Position numbers and translations under genes: made by a program
The notes under the pieces: generated by a model
Told to the model about the DNA's origin: nothing
Seen by the model: only the letters and a program-made list of their open reading frames with translations
The model's database searches: none
Shown here: one piece after another, positions 40,578 through 49,119 of the stretch
Layout of the letters: every line of letters begins with the position of its first letter
Position numbering within the stretch: the first letter of the stretch is position 1
Assembly: GCF_000328705.1 (NCBI RefSeq)
Contig: NC_019673.1
Span: forward strand, 5,146,001-5,210,000
DNA from: Saccharothrix espanaensis DSM 44229
Lineage (GTDB): Bacteria > Actinomycetota > Actinomycetes > Mycobacteriales > Pseudonocardiaceae
Reading direction: 5' to 3'
Length of the DNA: 64,000 nt

Positions 40578-43193
40578 ATGGACGGTGTGCTCGGGCGGCG
40601 GGACGAGACGTCGCGACTTCAGGCGCTGCTGGACGAGGCGGGGCGGTCGCACGGCGGTGCCGTGGTCGTGCACGGGGAACCCGGCATCGGCAAGAGCGCC
40701 CTGCTGGACCACGTGGCCGGGTCCGCGCCCGGTTTCCTGGTCGTGCGGGCTTCCGGGGCCGAGTTCGAGACCGAGCTGCCGTACTCCGCGCTGCACCAGC
40801 TGTGCGTTCCGGTGCTGGAGCACGTGGAAGCGCTCCCACCGCGGCACCGCGACGCGCTGCGGGTCGCGTTCGGGCTGGCGGCCGGCACCCCCGACCCGTT
40901 CCTGGCCGGCGCGGCCACGCTGGGCCTGCTGCTCGAACCCGACCGGCCGCTGCTCTGCCTGGTCGACGACGCCCAGTGGCTCGACCGGGCGTCGGCGCGG
41001 GCGCTGGCGTTCGTCGCCCGCCGGGTGGCCGCCGAGCGGGTGGCGGTGGTGTTCGCCGCGCGGGAGTGCCCGCCGGAACTGGCCGCGCTGCCGCGGGTCG
41101 GCATCCGGCCGCTGGGCGAGCGCGACGGGCGCGCGCTGCTGGCCCGCGAGATCCGCGCGCCGCTGGACGAGCAGGTCCGCGACCGCGTGCTGGCCGAGGC
41201 GCGCGGCAACCCGCTGGCCCTGGTCGAACTGGCCCGCACCGCCGGGATCGGCGGGCTGGCCGGTGGCTACGACCTGCCCGCGCCCGCCGCCGCCGAGCGC
41301 AGCTTCCGGGCCCGCCTGACCGGGGTGTCGCCCGAGGTGCGGCTGCTGCTGACCGTCGCCGCCGCCGAACCGGTGGGCGATCCCGGCCTGCTGTGGCGGG
41401 CCGCGGCCCTGCTGGGCGTCGAGGAGGCCGCAGCGCGGGACGTGCCGCTGGTCGAGATCGGCACCCGCGTGCGGTTCGTGCACCCGCTGGCCCGCTCGGC
41501 GGTCTACCGGGCCGCGACCGAGTCGGACCTGCGCCGCGCGCACGGCGCCCTGGCCCGGGTCAGCGACCCGCTGGACGACCCCGACCGGGTCGCCTGGCAC
41601 CGCGCGCTGGCCTCGGTCGGCCCGGACGAGGACGTGGCCGCCGCACTGGTCGACTCGGCGTCGCGCGCGCGGGCCCGGGGCGGGATGGCCGCCGCCGCGG
41701 CGTTCCTGGAGCGCGCCGCCGCGCTCACCCCCGAACCCGGCCCGCGGGTCGACCGGCTGCTGGCCGCGGCCGAGGCCAAGCTGTCCGCCGGGGACTTCGA
41801 CGCGGCCGCCGGCCTGCTGACCTCGGTGCGCCCCGACGACCCGCGCGCCGACCTGGTGCGCGGCCGGATCTCCTTCGCCCGCTTCCGGGGCGAGGACGTG
41901 CCCACCGCGCACCTCCTGCGGGCCGCCGCGACGCTGGCCGACAAGGAGCCGGCCGAGGCCCGGACGACCTACCTCGACGCGATCGAGATGGGCATCATCA
42001 CCGGCGGGCTGCCCACCGTGATCGACGCGGCGCGGACCGCGCCACCGGCACCTGGGCCGCCGCGCGGCTCCGACGTCGTGCTGGCCGGCATGGTGGCGCT
42101 GGCCGACCACGGCCACCACGCCGCCGCCGAGTTCCTGCGCCCCGTCGTGGCCGACGGCGACGACCCGGCGTGGACCCGCTGGCCGACGCTCGGGTTCCTG
42201 CTCGCCATCGAGTTCTGGGACGCCGAGGCCACCCGCGCCATCGCCGCCCGCAGCACCGCCTCCGGCCGGGGGTCGGGCTCGTTCCACCTGCTGCCGATCG
42301 GGCTGGCCATGCTCGCCACGGCCACCGCCCACCTCGGCGACTTCGGCGCGGCCAAGGAGATGGTGTCCGAGGAGGAGGCGATCGCGGAGGCCACCGGGGC
42401 CGCCCCGCTGGTCTACCCCCGGCTGCACCTGGCCGCCCTGCACGGCCGGCGCGCCGAGGCGGAGGAGCTGTTCGCCCGGGTCGGGCCGCACATGAGCCTG
42501 AGCGTGCAGTACGCGACGGCCGTGCTGGACAACGGCCTCGCCGACTACCCGGCCGCACTGGACGCCGCCCGGCGGGCCGTGGCGACCGGCGACCTCGGGC
42601 TGGCGGGCCTGGCCCTGCCCGAACTGGTCGAGGCCGCGGTGCGCTGCGGCCGGGCGGACGAGGCGCGGGCCGCGCTCGCCACCCTGGCCGAGCGCACCGG
42701 CGCGGGCGGGCAGCCGTGGGGGCTGGGCATCGGGGCCTACGCGCGGGCGCTCGTGGACGACGACGAAGAGGACTACCGCCGGGCCGTCGCGCTGCTGGAG
42801 GCCGGTCCGATGCGGGTCTGGCGCGGGCGCGCCCACCTGGTCTACGGCGAGTGGCTGCGCCGCCAGGGCCGACGCCGCGACGCCCGCGCCGAACTGCGCC
42901 AGGCCCACGAGCTGTTCGCCGGCCTGGGCGCGGAGGCGTTCGCGGCACGGGCGGCGGGCGAACTGCGCGCCACCGGCGAACGCGCCCGCAGCCGCACGGC
43001 ACCGACCTCCGACGCGCTCACCGTGCAGGAGGTGCACATCGCGCGCCTGGTCGCCGACGGCGCGACGTCCAAAGAGGTGGCCGCCAAGCTGTTCGTCAGC
43101 CCGCGCACGGTCGACGCCCACCTGCGCAACATCTTCCGCAAGCTCGCCATCACCTCACGCCGCCGGCTGCGCGACCTGCCCGCCATCCGCTGA
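40578..43193 (+). CDS. LAL-type LuxR family transcriptional regulator
   Basis: An 871-residue large ATP-binding LuxR regulator. The N-terminal AAA-like ATPase has VVHGEPGIGKSALLDH (Walker A) and LLCLVDDAQWLD (Walker B). A long TPR-like helical middle (about residues 380-780) leads to the C-terminal LuxR helix-turn-helix (LTVQEVHIARLVADGATSKEVAAKLF then VSPRTVDAHLRNIF). LAL proteins often act as pathway-specific activators of polyketide clusters. This one lies 1.4 kb outside the first cluster gene and is oriented away from it, so it could regulate the PKS cluster or the neighbouring protease. The start has only a weak ribosome site. Confidence 0.88.
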   Translation: MDGVLGRRDETSRLQALLDEAGRSHGGAVVVHGEPGIGKSALLDHVAGSAPGFLVVRASGAEFETELPYSALHQLCVPVLEHVEALPPRHRDALRVAFGLAAGTPDPFLAGAATLGLLLEPDRPLLCLVDDAQWLDRASARALAFVARRVAAERVAVVFAARECPPELAALPRVGIRPLGERDGRALLAREIRAPLDEQVRDRVLAEARGNPLALVELARTAGIGGLAGGYDLPAPAAAERSFRARLTGVSPEVRLLLTVAAAEPVGDPGLLWRAAALLGVEEAAARDVPLVEIGTRVRFVHPLARSAVYRAATESDLRRAHGALARVSDPLDDPDRVAWHRALASVGPDEDVAAALVDSASRARARGGMAAAAAFLERAAALTPEPGPRVDRLLAAAEAKLSAGDFDAAAGLLTSVRPDDPRADLVRGRISFARFRGEDVPTAHLLRAAATLADKEPAEARTTYLDAIEMGIITGGLPTVIDAARTAPPAPGPPRGSDVVLAGMVALADHGHHAAAEFLRPVVADGDDPAWTRWPTLGFLLAIEFWDAEATRAIAARSTASGRGSGSFHLLPIGLAMLATATAHLGDFGAAKEMVSEEEAIAEATGAAPLVYPRLHLAALHGRRAEAEELFARVGPHMSLSVQYATAVLDNGLADYPAALDAARRAVATGDLGLAGLALPELVEAAVRCGRADEARAALATLAERTGAGGQPWGLGIGAYARALVDDDEEDYRRAVALLEAGPMRVWRGRAHLVYGEWLRRQGRRRDARAELRQAHELFAGLGAEAFAARAAGELRATGERARSRTAPTSDALTVQEVHIARLVADGATSKEVAAKLFVSPRTVDAHLRNIFRKLAITSRRRLRDLPAIR

Positions 43194-43214
43194 GCGGGCC
43201 GGGTGCTCGCGCGG

Positions 43215-44366
43215 TCAGAGGCCGCCGGTGTTCAGCAGCAGGTTGGGGCTCGACGGCGAGACCTCCAGGGTGTCCTTCGTGGCCTGCCGGGTCAGCCAGG
43301 TCGCGATGCTCTCCGGGTCCGCCTCGGGGTTCTTCGCCAGGTACAGCGCGACGACGCCGGCCACGTGCGGGGACGCCATCGACGTGCCGCTGAGCGCGAC
43401 GCCGCCACCGCCGAGCCGGGCCGACGTGATCGCCTTGCCCGGGGCGTACAGCGACAGGCACGTGCCGTAGTTGGAGAAGTCGGCCTGCCGGTCGGTCCGG
43501 TCGGTCGCGCCGACGGTGACGGCTCCACTCGCGCTGGCCGGGGAGCTGTCGCACGCGTCGACGGCGTCGTTGCCGGCGGCCACGACCGGCAGCACGCCCT
43601 TGGCGGCCAAAGCGTTCACGGTGGCGTTGAGCGCCTCGGACCGCGGGCCGCCGAGGGATCCGTTCAGCACGGCGGGTCCGTTGGCGTGCCGGGCGACCCA
43701 GTCCAGACCGGCGATCAACCCCGAGTTCTCGCCCTGCCCGTCGCAGTCCAGCACGCGCACGCCGACGAGCGAGACCTTGCGGGCCACGCCGTAGGTCGTG
43801 CCGCCGACGGTGCCGGCGACGTGCGTGCCGTGGCCGTGGCAGTCCGCGCCGTCCTGGCCGTCGTCCACCGCGTCGAAGCCGGGCTTCGCGCGCCCGCCGA
43901 ACTCGCGGTGGCCGTGGTCGATCCCGGTGTCCAGGATGTAGGCGGTGACGCCCGCGCCGGTGCCCTTCGGGCTGAACCTGCCGTCCAGCGGCAGGTCGGC
44001 CTGGTCGATCCGGTCCAGCCCCCAGCTGGGCACGGCGTCGGCGGTGATCTCGGCGTCCTCCTCGACCGCGTCGACGGAGGCCAGCCCGCGCACCGCCGCC
44101 AGCTGCGCCGGGGTGAGCCGGGCGGCGAAACCGCGCACCACCGAGGTGTAGGTGAACATCGCCTCGACGCCGATGAGCTGGCCCACGACGGCCGCCGGGT
44201 CCTGGCCCCGTTCGAGCGTGACGATGTACTGGCCGGGGACGGCGGCGGTCGAGCGCAGCAGCGGCGCGGGGGCCGTGCGGTCCGGTGTCGCGACCGCGCC
44301 GGGTGTGCCGCACAGCGAGGTCAGCAGCACGGATGCCGCGATCGTGGCTCGCGAGAGCTTGCGCAT
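43215..44366 (-). CDS. Secreted subtilisin-like serine protease (S8)
   Basis: A 383-residue preproprotease. It has a signal peptide (SRATIAASVLLTSLCGTPGAVA) and an inhibitor I9 propeptide (PGQYIVTLERGQDP, MFTYTSVVRGFAARLTPAQLAAV). The catalytic domain has the triad at YILDTGIDHGH (Asp), CHGHGTHVAGTVGG (His) and GTSMASPHVAG (Ser). The paired cysteines and overall layout match the proteinase K/aqualysin subgroup. The ATG at 44366 has only a G-rich leader as ribosome site; an in-frame GTG at 44399 would add 11 residues. Extracellular protein degradation is the expected role. Confidence 0.92.
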   Translation of the reverse strand: MRKLSRATIAASVLLTSLCGTPGAVATPDRTAPAPLLRSTAAVPGQYIVTLERGQDPAAVVGQLIGVEAMFTYTSVVRGFAARLTPAQLAAVRGLASVDAVEEDAEITADAVPSWGLDRIDQADLPLDGRFSPKGTGAGVTAYILDTGIDHGHREFGGRAKPGFDAVDDGQDGADCHGHGTHVAGTVGGTTYGVARKVSLVGVRVLDCDGQGENSGLIAGLDWVARHANGPAVLNGSLGGPRSEALNATVNALAAKGVLPVVAAGNDAVDACDSSPASASGAVTVGATDRTDRQADFSNYGTCLSLYAPGKAITSARLGGGGVALSGTSMASPHVAGVVALYLAKNPEADPESIATWLTRQATKDTLEVSPSSPNLLLNTGGL

Positions 44367-44586
44367 TCGAAACCCCGTTTCGGTGCGTGCGCGCTCCACC
44401 GGTGGCGAAGCGAACGCTGCGATTCGTCCCGTCAGGTCTCCTTTCGTCCCACGACGACGCCGGCTTGAGGTGATTCACCCGGCACGGCGAGACCCACAAC
44501 CCGTGCGGGGTCGGCCGTTGCCTCGTCCGGGGTCCACCGGCGGTCGCCGATGACTCAGGGCGAGGACGGGGCGGGTTCGGCGGCGA

Positions 44587-45774
44587 TCAGCCGGACACCC
44601 GCACCGGCAGCCGCCGGGGGCAGATGATCTGCATCGGGTTCTCGAACTCCACCCCGGCCGGGTGGTCGACGGCGATGTGGTCGAAGCGGTCGAACAGCGC
44701 GTTGAGCGCGATCCCGACCTCCAGCCGGGCGAGCGGGGCACCCAGGCAGAAGTGCACGCCCTGGCCGAACGCGAGGTGCCCGCCGGTGGCGCGGTGGAGG
44801 TCGAAGCGGTCCGGGTCCGGGAAGCGCACCGCGTCGCGGTTGGCCGCCCCGACCCACAGGGTGACCAGCTCGCCCCGGCCGACCGGGTGGCCGCCCAGCT
44901 CGGTCTCGGCGGTGGTCACCCGCGCCATCCGGGAGAACGGCGGGTACAGCCGCATCAGCTCCTCGATCGCGCCGGGCAGCAGGGCGCGGTCCCGGCGCAC
45001 GGCGGCGAACGCCTCCGGGTGGCGGTCGAGGGTGAGGATCGCGTTGCCGATCAGCGCCATGGACGCCGCGTGGCCCGCGAACAGGGTCAGGCCGACCAGC
45101 CCGATCAGGTAGCCGTCGCGCAGCGGCTCGCCGTCGATCGTGGCCCGGGTCAGGACGCCGAGCAGGTCGTCGGACGGGTTCGCGCGCCGCCGCCGCACGT
45201 GCCCGAGGATGTACTCGTTCATCTCCCGGATCGCCGGCGCGACCTCGTTCTCCATCACCTCGGGCGGCACGGTCGCCGCGTCGAGCGCGCCCAGCGCGTC
45301 ACCCCACGCCCGGTAGAGCGGCACGTCCTCGGCGGGCAGCCCGAGCATCTCGGCGACCACGATGATCGGCAGCGGGTAGGCGACCGCGTCGATCAGGTCG
45401 AAGCTGCCCGCACCGGACACCCCGTCGAGCAGCGCGTCGACGGTCTTGCCGATCCGGTCGGACAGCACCGCCACCACGCGCGGGGTGAACGCCTGGCTGA
45501 TCACCTGGCGCAGCTTGCGGTGGTGCGGCGGGTCGTTGGTGACCAGGTTGCCGGTCAGGAACAGGTCGAGGTCGGCCTGCGGCCGGTTGAACAGCCGCAC
45601 CGTGTCCGAGGAGAAGGTCTTCGGGTCGGTGAGGACGCGGGTGATGTCGGCGTGGCGGAACAGCTGCCAGCCGTACTCGTCGTCGTGGTGCACCGGGTTG
45701 CGCTCGTGCATCTCGCGGAACCAGGCGAACAGCGAGTCCACCGGTGCGGTAGCGGAGTCGTCGGTCGCCGTCAT
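44587..45774 (-). CDS. Cytochrome P450 of the PKS cluster
   Basis: A 395-residue soluble actinobacterial P450 (CYP105/107-like). It has the ExxR at EELMRLYPP (Glu272-Arg275) and the haem loop FGQGVHFCLGAPLAR (Cys343). The I-helix reads FAGHAASMAL. The usual acid-alcohol pair (AG-x-[DE]-T) is replaced by Ala236-Ala237, followed by Ser238. P450s with an altered pair, such as EryF, can use substrate hydroxyls for proton delivery, so this is compatible with a hydroxylated polyketide substrate. AGGGG precedes the ATG. It follows the amine oxidase gene by 37 bp in one operon and marks the left edge of the cluster as judged here. Confidence 0.9.
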   Translation of the reverse strand: MTATDDSATAPVDSLFAWFREMHERNPVHHDDEYGWQLFRHADITRVLTDPKTFSSDTVRLFNRPQADLDLFLTGNLVTNDPPHHRKLRQVISQAFTPRVVAVLSDRIGKTVDALLDGVSGAGSFDLIDAVAYPLPIIVVAEMLGLPAEDVPLYRAWGDALGALDAATVPPEVMENEVAPAIREMNEYILGHVRRRRANPSDDLLGVLTRATIDGEPLRDGYLIGLVGLTLFAGHAASMALIGNAILTLDRHPEAFAAVRRDRALLPGAIEELMRLYPPFSRMARVTTAETELGGHPVGRGELVTLWVGAANRDAVRFPDPDRFDLHRATGGHLAFGQGVHFCLGAPLARLEVGIALNALFDRFDHIAVDHPAGVEFENPMQIICPRRLPVRVSG

Positions 45775-45811
45775 GGTGCACCCCTGTCCTGGTTCTGCCG
45801 CCGGGTCGTGG

Positions 45812-47326
45812 TCACAGGCCGAAGAGCGAGCGGTAGACCTTCCGGTCGACCTGCGGCACCGCCAGGCCCCGGGTGTCCGGCACGGCGGACGGCGACGGCG
45901 CCAGGGTCGGCGAACCGGCCACCCGCAGACCCGACTCGATCGCGCCGTCCATGTACCCGATCCAGCCCAGGGCGAGGTCGTCACCGCAGAACTTGACCCG
46001 GCCGAGCGGCTGGTTGAGCGCCCGGTGCAGCCTGGTCAGCTGGAGCGGGCGGCGGAACGCCGGCCCGCCCAGCGAGAACTCGTCGGCCTGCCAGTCGGTC
46101 ACGGTGTAGCCGCGCAGGGCCGCGTCGGGCAGGACCGTCCGCACCGCCGCCTCGACCTGCGCGTGGTTGCCGACGTCGAACCCGGTGTCCACGGTGAACG
46201 CCACGACGGGCGCGTTGTCGTTGAGCCGGCCCATGATCGCGAACGGGAAGCCCTCGGGCGCCTCGGCGATGAACCGGTCGGCCGGGGTCGCCAGGTCCAG
46301 CCACAGCTTCTTCTGCCGCGGCACGCCGTAGCCCTGGGTGGTCGCGTCCCGGTGCGCCTGCGGCAGCGCCGGGCTGAAGGCGATGTTCTTCCAGACGTTG
46401 ACCGGCACGGCCATCACGACCTCGGCGGCGGTGTAGGTCACCCCGGTCCGGGTGACCACCTTGACGCCGCCGCTGTGCTGGGTGACCGAGGAGACCGGGG
46501 AGCCGAGCTTGAGGTCCGGCTTGCCGTCGGCCAGGATCGCCGTCGCCAGCGCGATGGTGCCCCGTTCCACCCGGAAGGTGTTGATCCCGGAGAAACCGGT
46601 GTAGTTCCAGCCCGCGAGCGCCCACCACTGGGCGAGCTGGAGCATCGAGCCGCGCGCGGACGGCGCGCCGTAGAGCCCGGTGGTGCTGGTCATCCGGACC
46701 TCGTCGGCCGGCGGGTGGGCGAGCTGGTCGAGCCGGTCGCGCAGGGACAGCCGGTCCAGCGGCGTGATCAGGTCCTCGCGGGTGAACGGCGCGTAGGGCT
46801 GGGGGAAGTAGTCCCGCGCGCCCTCGAAGAACGGCGTGAACAGCTCGCCCTGCCGGGTGTAGGCGGTGACCGGGTCGGACTCGGTGAACCCGGTCGGCGT
46901 CGGCATGAGCACCCGCTCGGGCCCGGCGTCGGCCACGACCGCGAGGCCGTAGCGCGCGATCTCGCGCCAGACGTGCGGCTGGAGCGGGTCGACCCAGGTC
47001 CCGCCGCGCTCGATCTCGTAGCCGTTGAACCGGTCGGTCCACGTCCGGCCGCCGATCCGGTCGCGTGCTTCGAGCACGAGGACCGAACGACCCTTCCTGC
47101 GCAGTTCGCGGGCCGCCACGAGGCCCGCCAGACCGGCGCCGACCACGATCGTGTCGTAACCGCGGCGGTGGTCGACATCGTTTTCTCCGGCGGCCTCGGC
47201 TGGTGCCGGCAGACCCGCGCCGAACGCTGCTCCGGTGATGGCCAGTCCTCCTGCCTTGAACGCGGACCGCCTCGATAACGACCCGCGCGAAGCGGTGCTT
47301 TCCGGGCTACCGCCGTTGCTCGACAT
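45812..47326 (-). CDS. Flavin amine oxidase (MAO family) with twin-arginine signal
   Basis: A 504-residue flavoprotein oxidase. The N-terminus has a TAT-like signal (SRRSAFKAGGLAITGAAFG, then PAEAAG). FAD binding is shown by TIVVGAGLAGLVAARELR, EARDRIGGRTWT and the C-terminal FCGDDLALGWIGYMDGAIE. These features fit flavin monoamine oxidases, which oxidise an amine to an imine. In a cluster that makes an amine by transamination, it may oxidise an intermediate ring amine to an imine or iminium. The TAT motif raises the possibility of late extracytoplasmic oxidation. The leader has a weak ribosome site. Confidence 0.85.
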   Translation of the reverse strand: MSSNGGSPESTASRGSLSRRSAFKAGGLAITGAAFGAGLPAPAEAAGENDVDHRRGYDTIVVGAGLAGLVAARELRRKGRSVLVLEARDRIGGRTWTDRFNGYEIERGGTWVDPLQPHVWREIARYGLAVVADAGPERVLMPTPTGFTESDPVTAYTRQGELFTPFFEGARDYFPQPYAPFTREDLITPLDRLSLRDRLDQLAHPPADEVRMTSTTGLYGAPSARGSMLQLAQWWALAGWNYTGFSGINTFRVERGTIALATAILADGKPDLKLGSPVSSVTQHSGGVKVVTRTGVTYTAAEVVMAVPVNVWKNIAFSPALPQAHRDATTQGYGVPRQKKLWLDLATPADRFIAEAPEGFPFAIMGRLNDNAPVVAFTVDTGFDVGNHAQVEAAVRTVLPDAALRGYTVTDWQADEFSLGGPAFRRPLQLTRLHRALNQPLGRVKFCGDDLALGWIGYMDGAIESGLRVAGSPTLAPSPSAVPDTRGLAVPQVDRKVYRSLFGL

Positions 47327-47410
47327 GCATTGACCCCAGTGTAAGAGTGCGTGGTGGATTCTTCGAGGTGTTTTCGGGATTTCCCGGAACTACCGGTGGT
47401 TCACGTGAAG

Positions 47411-47453
47411 CCGGGAACCCGGATCGCGGCGGACGCGATCCGGGTTCCCGGCT
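47411..47453 (-). terminator. Strong hairpin terminator after the imine-reductase-like gene
   Basis: A perfect 19-bp stem (GCCGGGAACCCGGATCGCG with 47435-47453) has a 5-base loop. It starts 30 bp beyond the stop of the minus-strand gene at 47483 and separates it from the amine oxidase/P450 operon. Confidence 0.85.
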
Positions 47454-47482
47454 CCGGTATTTCAGGTGTGCTGCGGAAAAGA

Positions 47483-48376
47483 TCAGGCGGACGGCGCGCG
47501 GAACTGCTTGATCAACGCCGCGTAGCTGTCCTCGGCGTGCCCGCCCGCCACCGCGCGACCGGCCAGTTCCAGGAAGAACCTGGGCAGTTCGGCGTTCACG
47601 CCGAGCGCCTTGCTCTCCTCCAGCAGGTGCTGCATGCCGCCCACGTGCACGTTGACGGTGGCGTCGGTGGCCGGGTACTCGCCCGCGTCGATCTGCGGCG
47701 CGTACGCGGCGACGTAGTCCGCCGTCACGTTGATCGCGGTCGCGGCCATGCCCGCGAACGTCGTCGCCTTGACGTTCGCGGTGCCCAGCAGCGCCGCGGC
47801 GTGCAGGAAGCTGTTGAGCACGCCCCACATGATGGTCAGGACGGCCATGTCGTAGAGCGCCGACAGGCCGTGGTCCTCGTCGAGGTAGACCGTGGCCGCC
47901 TCACCGAGCACCGCCAGGGTGGCCTGGTGCTCCTCGAACGCGGCCTTCGGCCCGGCGTAGAGCAGGGTCGCCTCGTCGGTGCCGATCCCCTGCGGCAGCG
48001 CCAGGATCGCGCCGTCGAGGTAGGTCGCGTCCAGCTTGGCCGCCCACTCGGCGGTGTCCCGGGCCTGGCTGGAACTGGCCGTGGTCAGGTTGACCAGGGT
48101 GCGGCCGGCCAGCGCCGGGCCGACCGGGTCCAGCAGCGCGTGCACGGCGTCGTAGTCCGAGACGCAGACGACGACGAGCGGGCTCGCCTCGACCGCGGCC
48201 TGGACCGAGTCGGCGAGGGTCGCCCCGGCGGCGACCAGGTCGTCGGCCTTGCCGGCCGAGCGGTTCCAGACGGTGGTGGGGTGACCCTTCGCGACGAAGG
48301 CCGCGGCCAGGGCGTGGCCCATCAGGCCCAGGCCGACGACGGTGACCGGCGATTCGGAGGCTGAAACGGTGGACAC
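47483..48376 (-). CDS. Imine-reductase-like NADPH dehydrogenase (6-phosphogluconate dehydrogenase fold)
   Basis: A 297-residue protein. The Rossmann start VTVVGLGLMGHALAAAF is followed by VWNRSAGKADDL, whose Asn-Arg-Ser favours NADPH. The long central helix region (DEDHGLSALYDMAVLTIMWG) and a C-terminal helical domain follow. This matches bacterial imine reductases and beta-hydroxyacid dehydrogenase relatives; the ALYD segment sits where imine reductases place their proton donor. The GTG at 48376 has GGAG eight bases upstream. In this cluster the natural role is reduction of a cyclic imine formed after transamination of the released aldehyde. A role as a simple hydroxyacid dehydrogenase is less likely but not excluded. 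Confidence 0.82.
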   Translation of the reverse strand: MSTVSASESPVTVVGLGLMGHALAAAFVAKGHPTTVWNRSAGKADDLVAAGATLADSVQAAVEASPLVVVCVSDYDAVHALLDPVGPALAGRTLVNLTTASSSQARDTAEWAAKLDATYLDGAILALPQGIGTDEATLLYAGPKAAFEEHQATLAVLGEAATVYLDEDHGLSALYDMAVLTIMWGVLNSFLHAAALLGTANVKATTFAGMAATAINVTADYVAAYAPQIDAGEYPATDATVNVHVGGMQHLLEESKALGVNAELPRFFLELAGRAVAGGHAEDSYAALIKQFRAPSA

Positions 48377-48488
48377 AGGTACTTCTCCGTATCTCGTGCG
48401 ACTTCCGCCGCGTTGGGGGTGCTCGTGCGCTCGCCGGTCCCGGGTGGCGGCGCGGAGCGGGAGGGCCCGCCGCGGCCGGTTCCCGGGG

Positions 48489-48941
48489 TCAGGTGCGGTC
48501 GGTGTCCCCGGTGTCCCCGGTGTCCTCGGTGTCCTCGGCGGCCCACGGGCCGCTGACGCCGAAGGGGTTGTCCACGACGTAGCGCCAGTAGCCGTCCTCG
48601 CCCTGGTGCAGCACGTCGATGGCCACGCCCTCCAGCGATTCCGGCTCGCCGTTCTCGTCGAGCAGGTCCATCTGCCACTCGACCACCAGCTGCGCGGTGC
48701 GGCCGACCACCAGCTGCTGCCGGACGACCGCTTCCACGGACGGTTTGCGGACCTTCAGGAATTCGACCAGGTAATCCCGGCGGGGCTGGCCGCGCAGCGG
48801 GTTCCCGGGCTCCCACACGCCGACGGCGTCTTCGGTGTACATCGCGTTGACCGCCGCCGCGTCACCGGAGTTGAAAGCGATCCCGAAGGCTTCCTGGTGC
48901 TTTTCGATGTCGGTCACCAAAGTGTAATCACGGTCGGTCAC
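48489..48941 (-). CDS. SnoaL-like/DUF4440 NTF2-fold protein
   Basis: A 150-residue NTF2-fold protein: EKHQEAFGIAFNSGDAAAVNAMYTEDAVGVWEPG, then LVVEWQMDLLDENG and WRYVVDNPFG. These are typical of the SgcJ/EcaC/DUF4440 group, which includes polyketide cyclases and isomerases. The start is GTG 48941 with GGAG ten bases upstream; alternatives lie within 30 codons. The C-terminus is a short acidic repeat (EDTEDTGDTGDT) encoded by a 9-bp tandem repeat. In the cluster it could help cyclisation of the amino-polyketide or imine isomerisation. Confidence 0.75.
   Translation of the reverse strand: MTDRDYTLVTDIEKHQEAFGIAFNSGDAAAVNAMYTEDAVGVWEPGNPLRGQPRRDYLVEFLKVRKPSVEAVVRQQLVVGRTAQLVVEWQMDLLDENGEPESLEGVAIDVLHQGEDGYWRYVVDNPFGVSGPWAAEDTEDTGDTGDTDRT
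48502..48537. repeat. 9-bp tandem repeat at the 3' end of the SnoaL-like gene
   Basis: Four copies of GGTGTCC[CT]C (48502, 48511, 48520, 48529) encode Glu/Gly-Asp-Thr triplets at the C-terminus. The repeat is in phase with codons. Confidence 0.85.
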
Positions 48942-49018
48942 GGCGCATTTGCTCCATTCGGGTCGGCCGCACCTGCACAACTCTGTTTCCCACGCTACCA
49001 GCGAATGTCCATCGTTCC

Positions 49019-49080
49019 GGTCTTGCGCCGGTAATCCGAACGGGGTGCGACTCGACCGCCCGAATTACCGGAGCAAGACC
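49019..49080 (-). terminator. Long imperfect hairpin at the end of the PKS operon
   Basis: 20-bp arms (49019-49038 and 49061-49080) match at 18 positions around a 22-base loop. It lies 39 bp beyond the stop of the flavin monooxygenase gene, closing the minus-strand PKS-PKS-monooxygenase operon. Confidence 0.75.
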
Positions 49081-49119
49081 ACTGCCGGGACGAGTGGCGT
49101 TCGTGGCGCGTCCGGTCGA

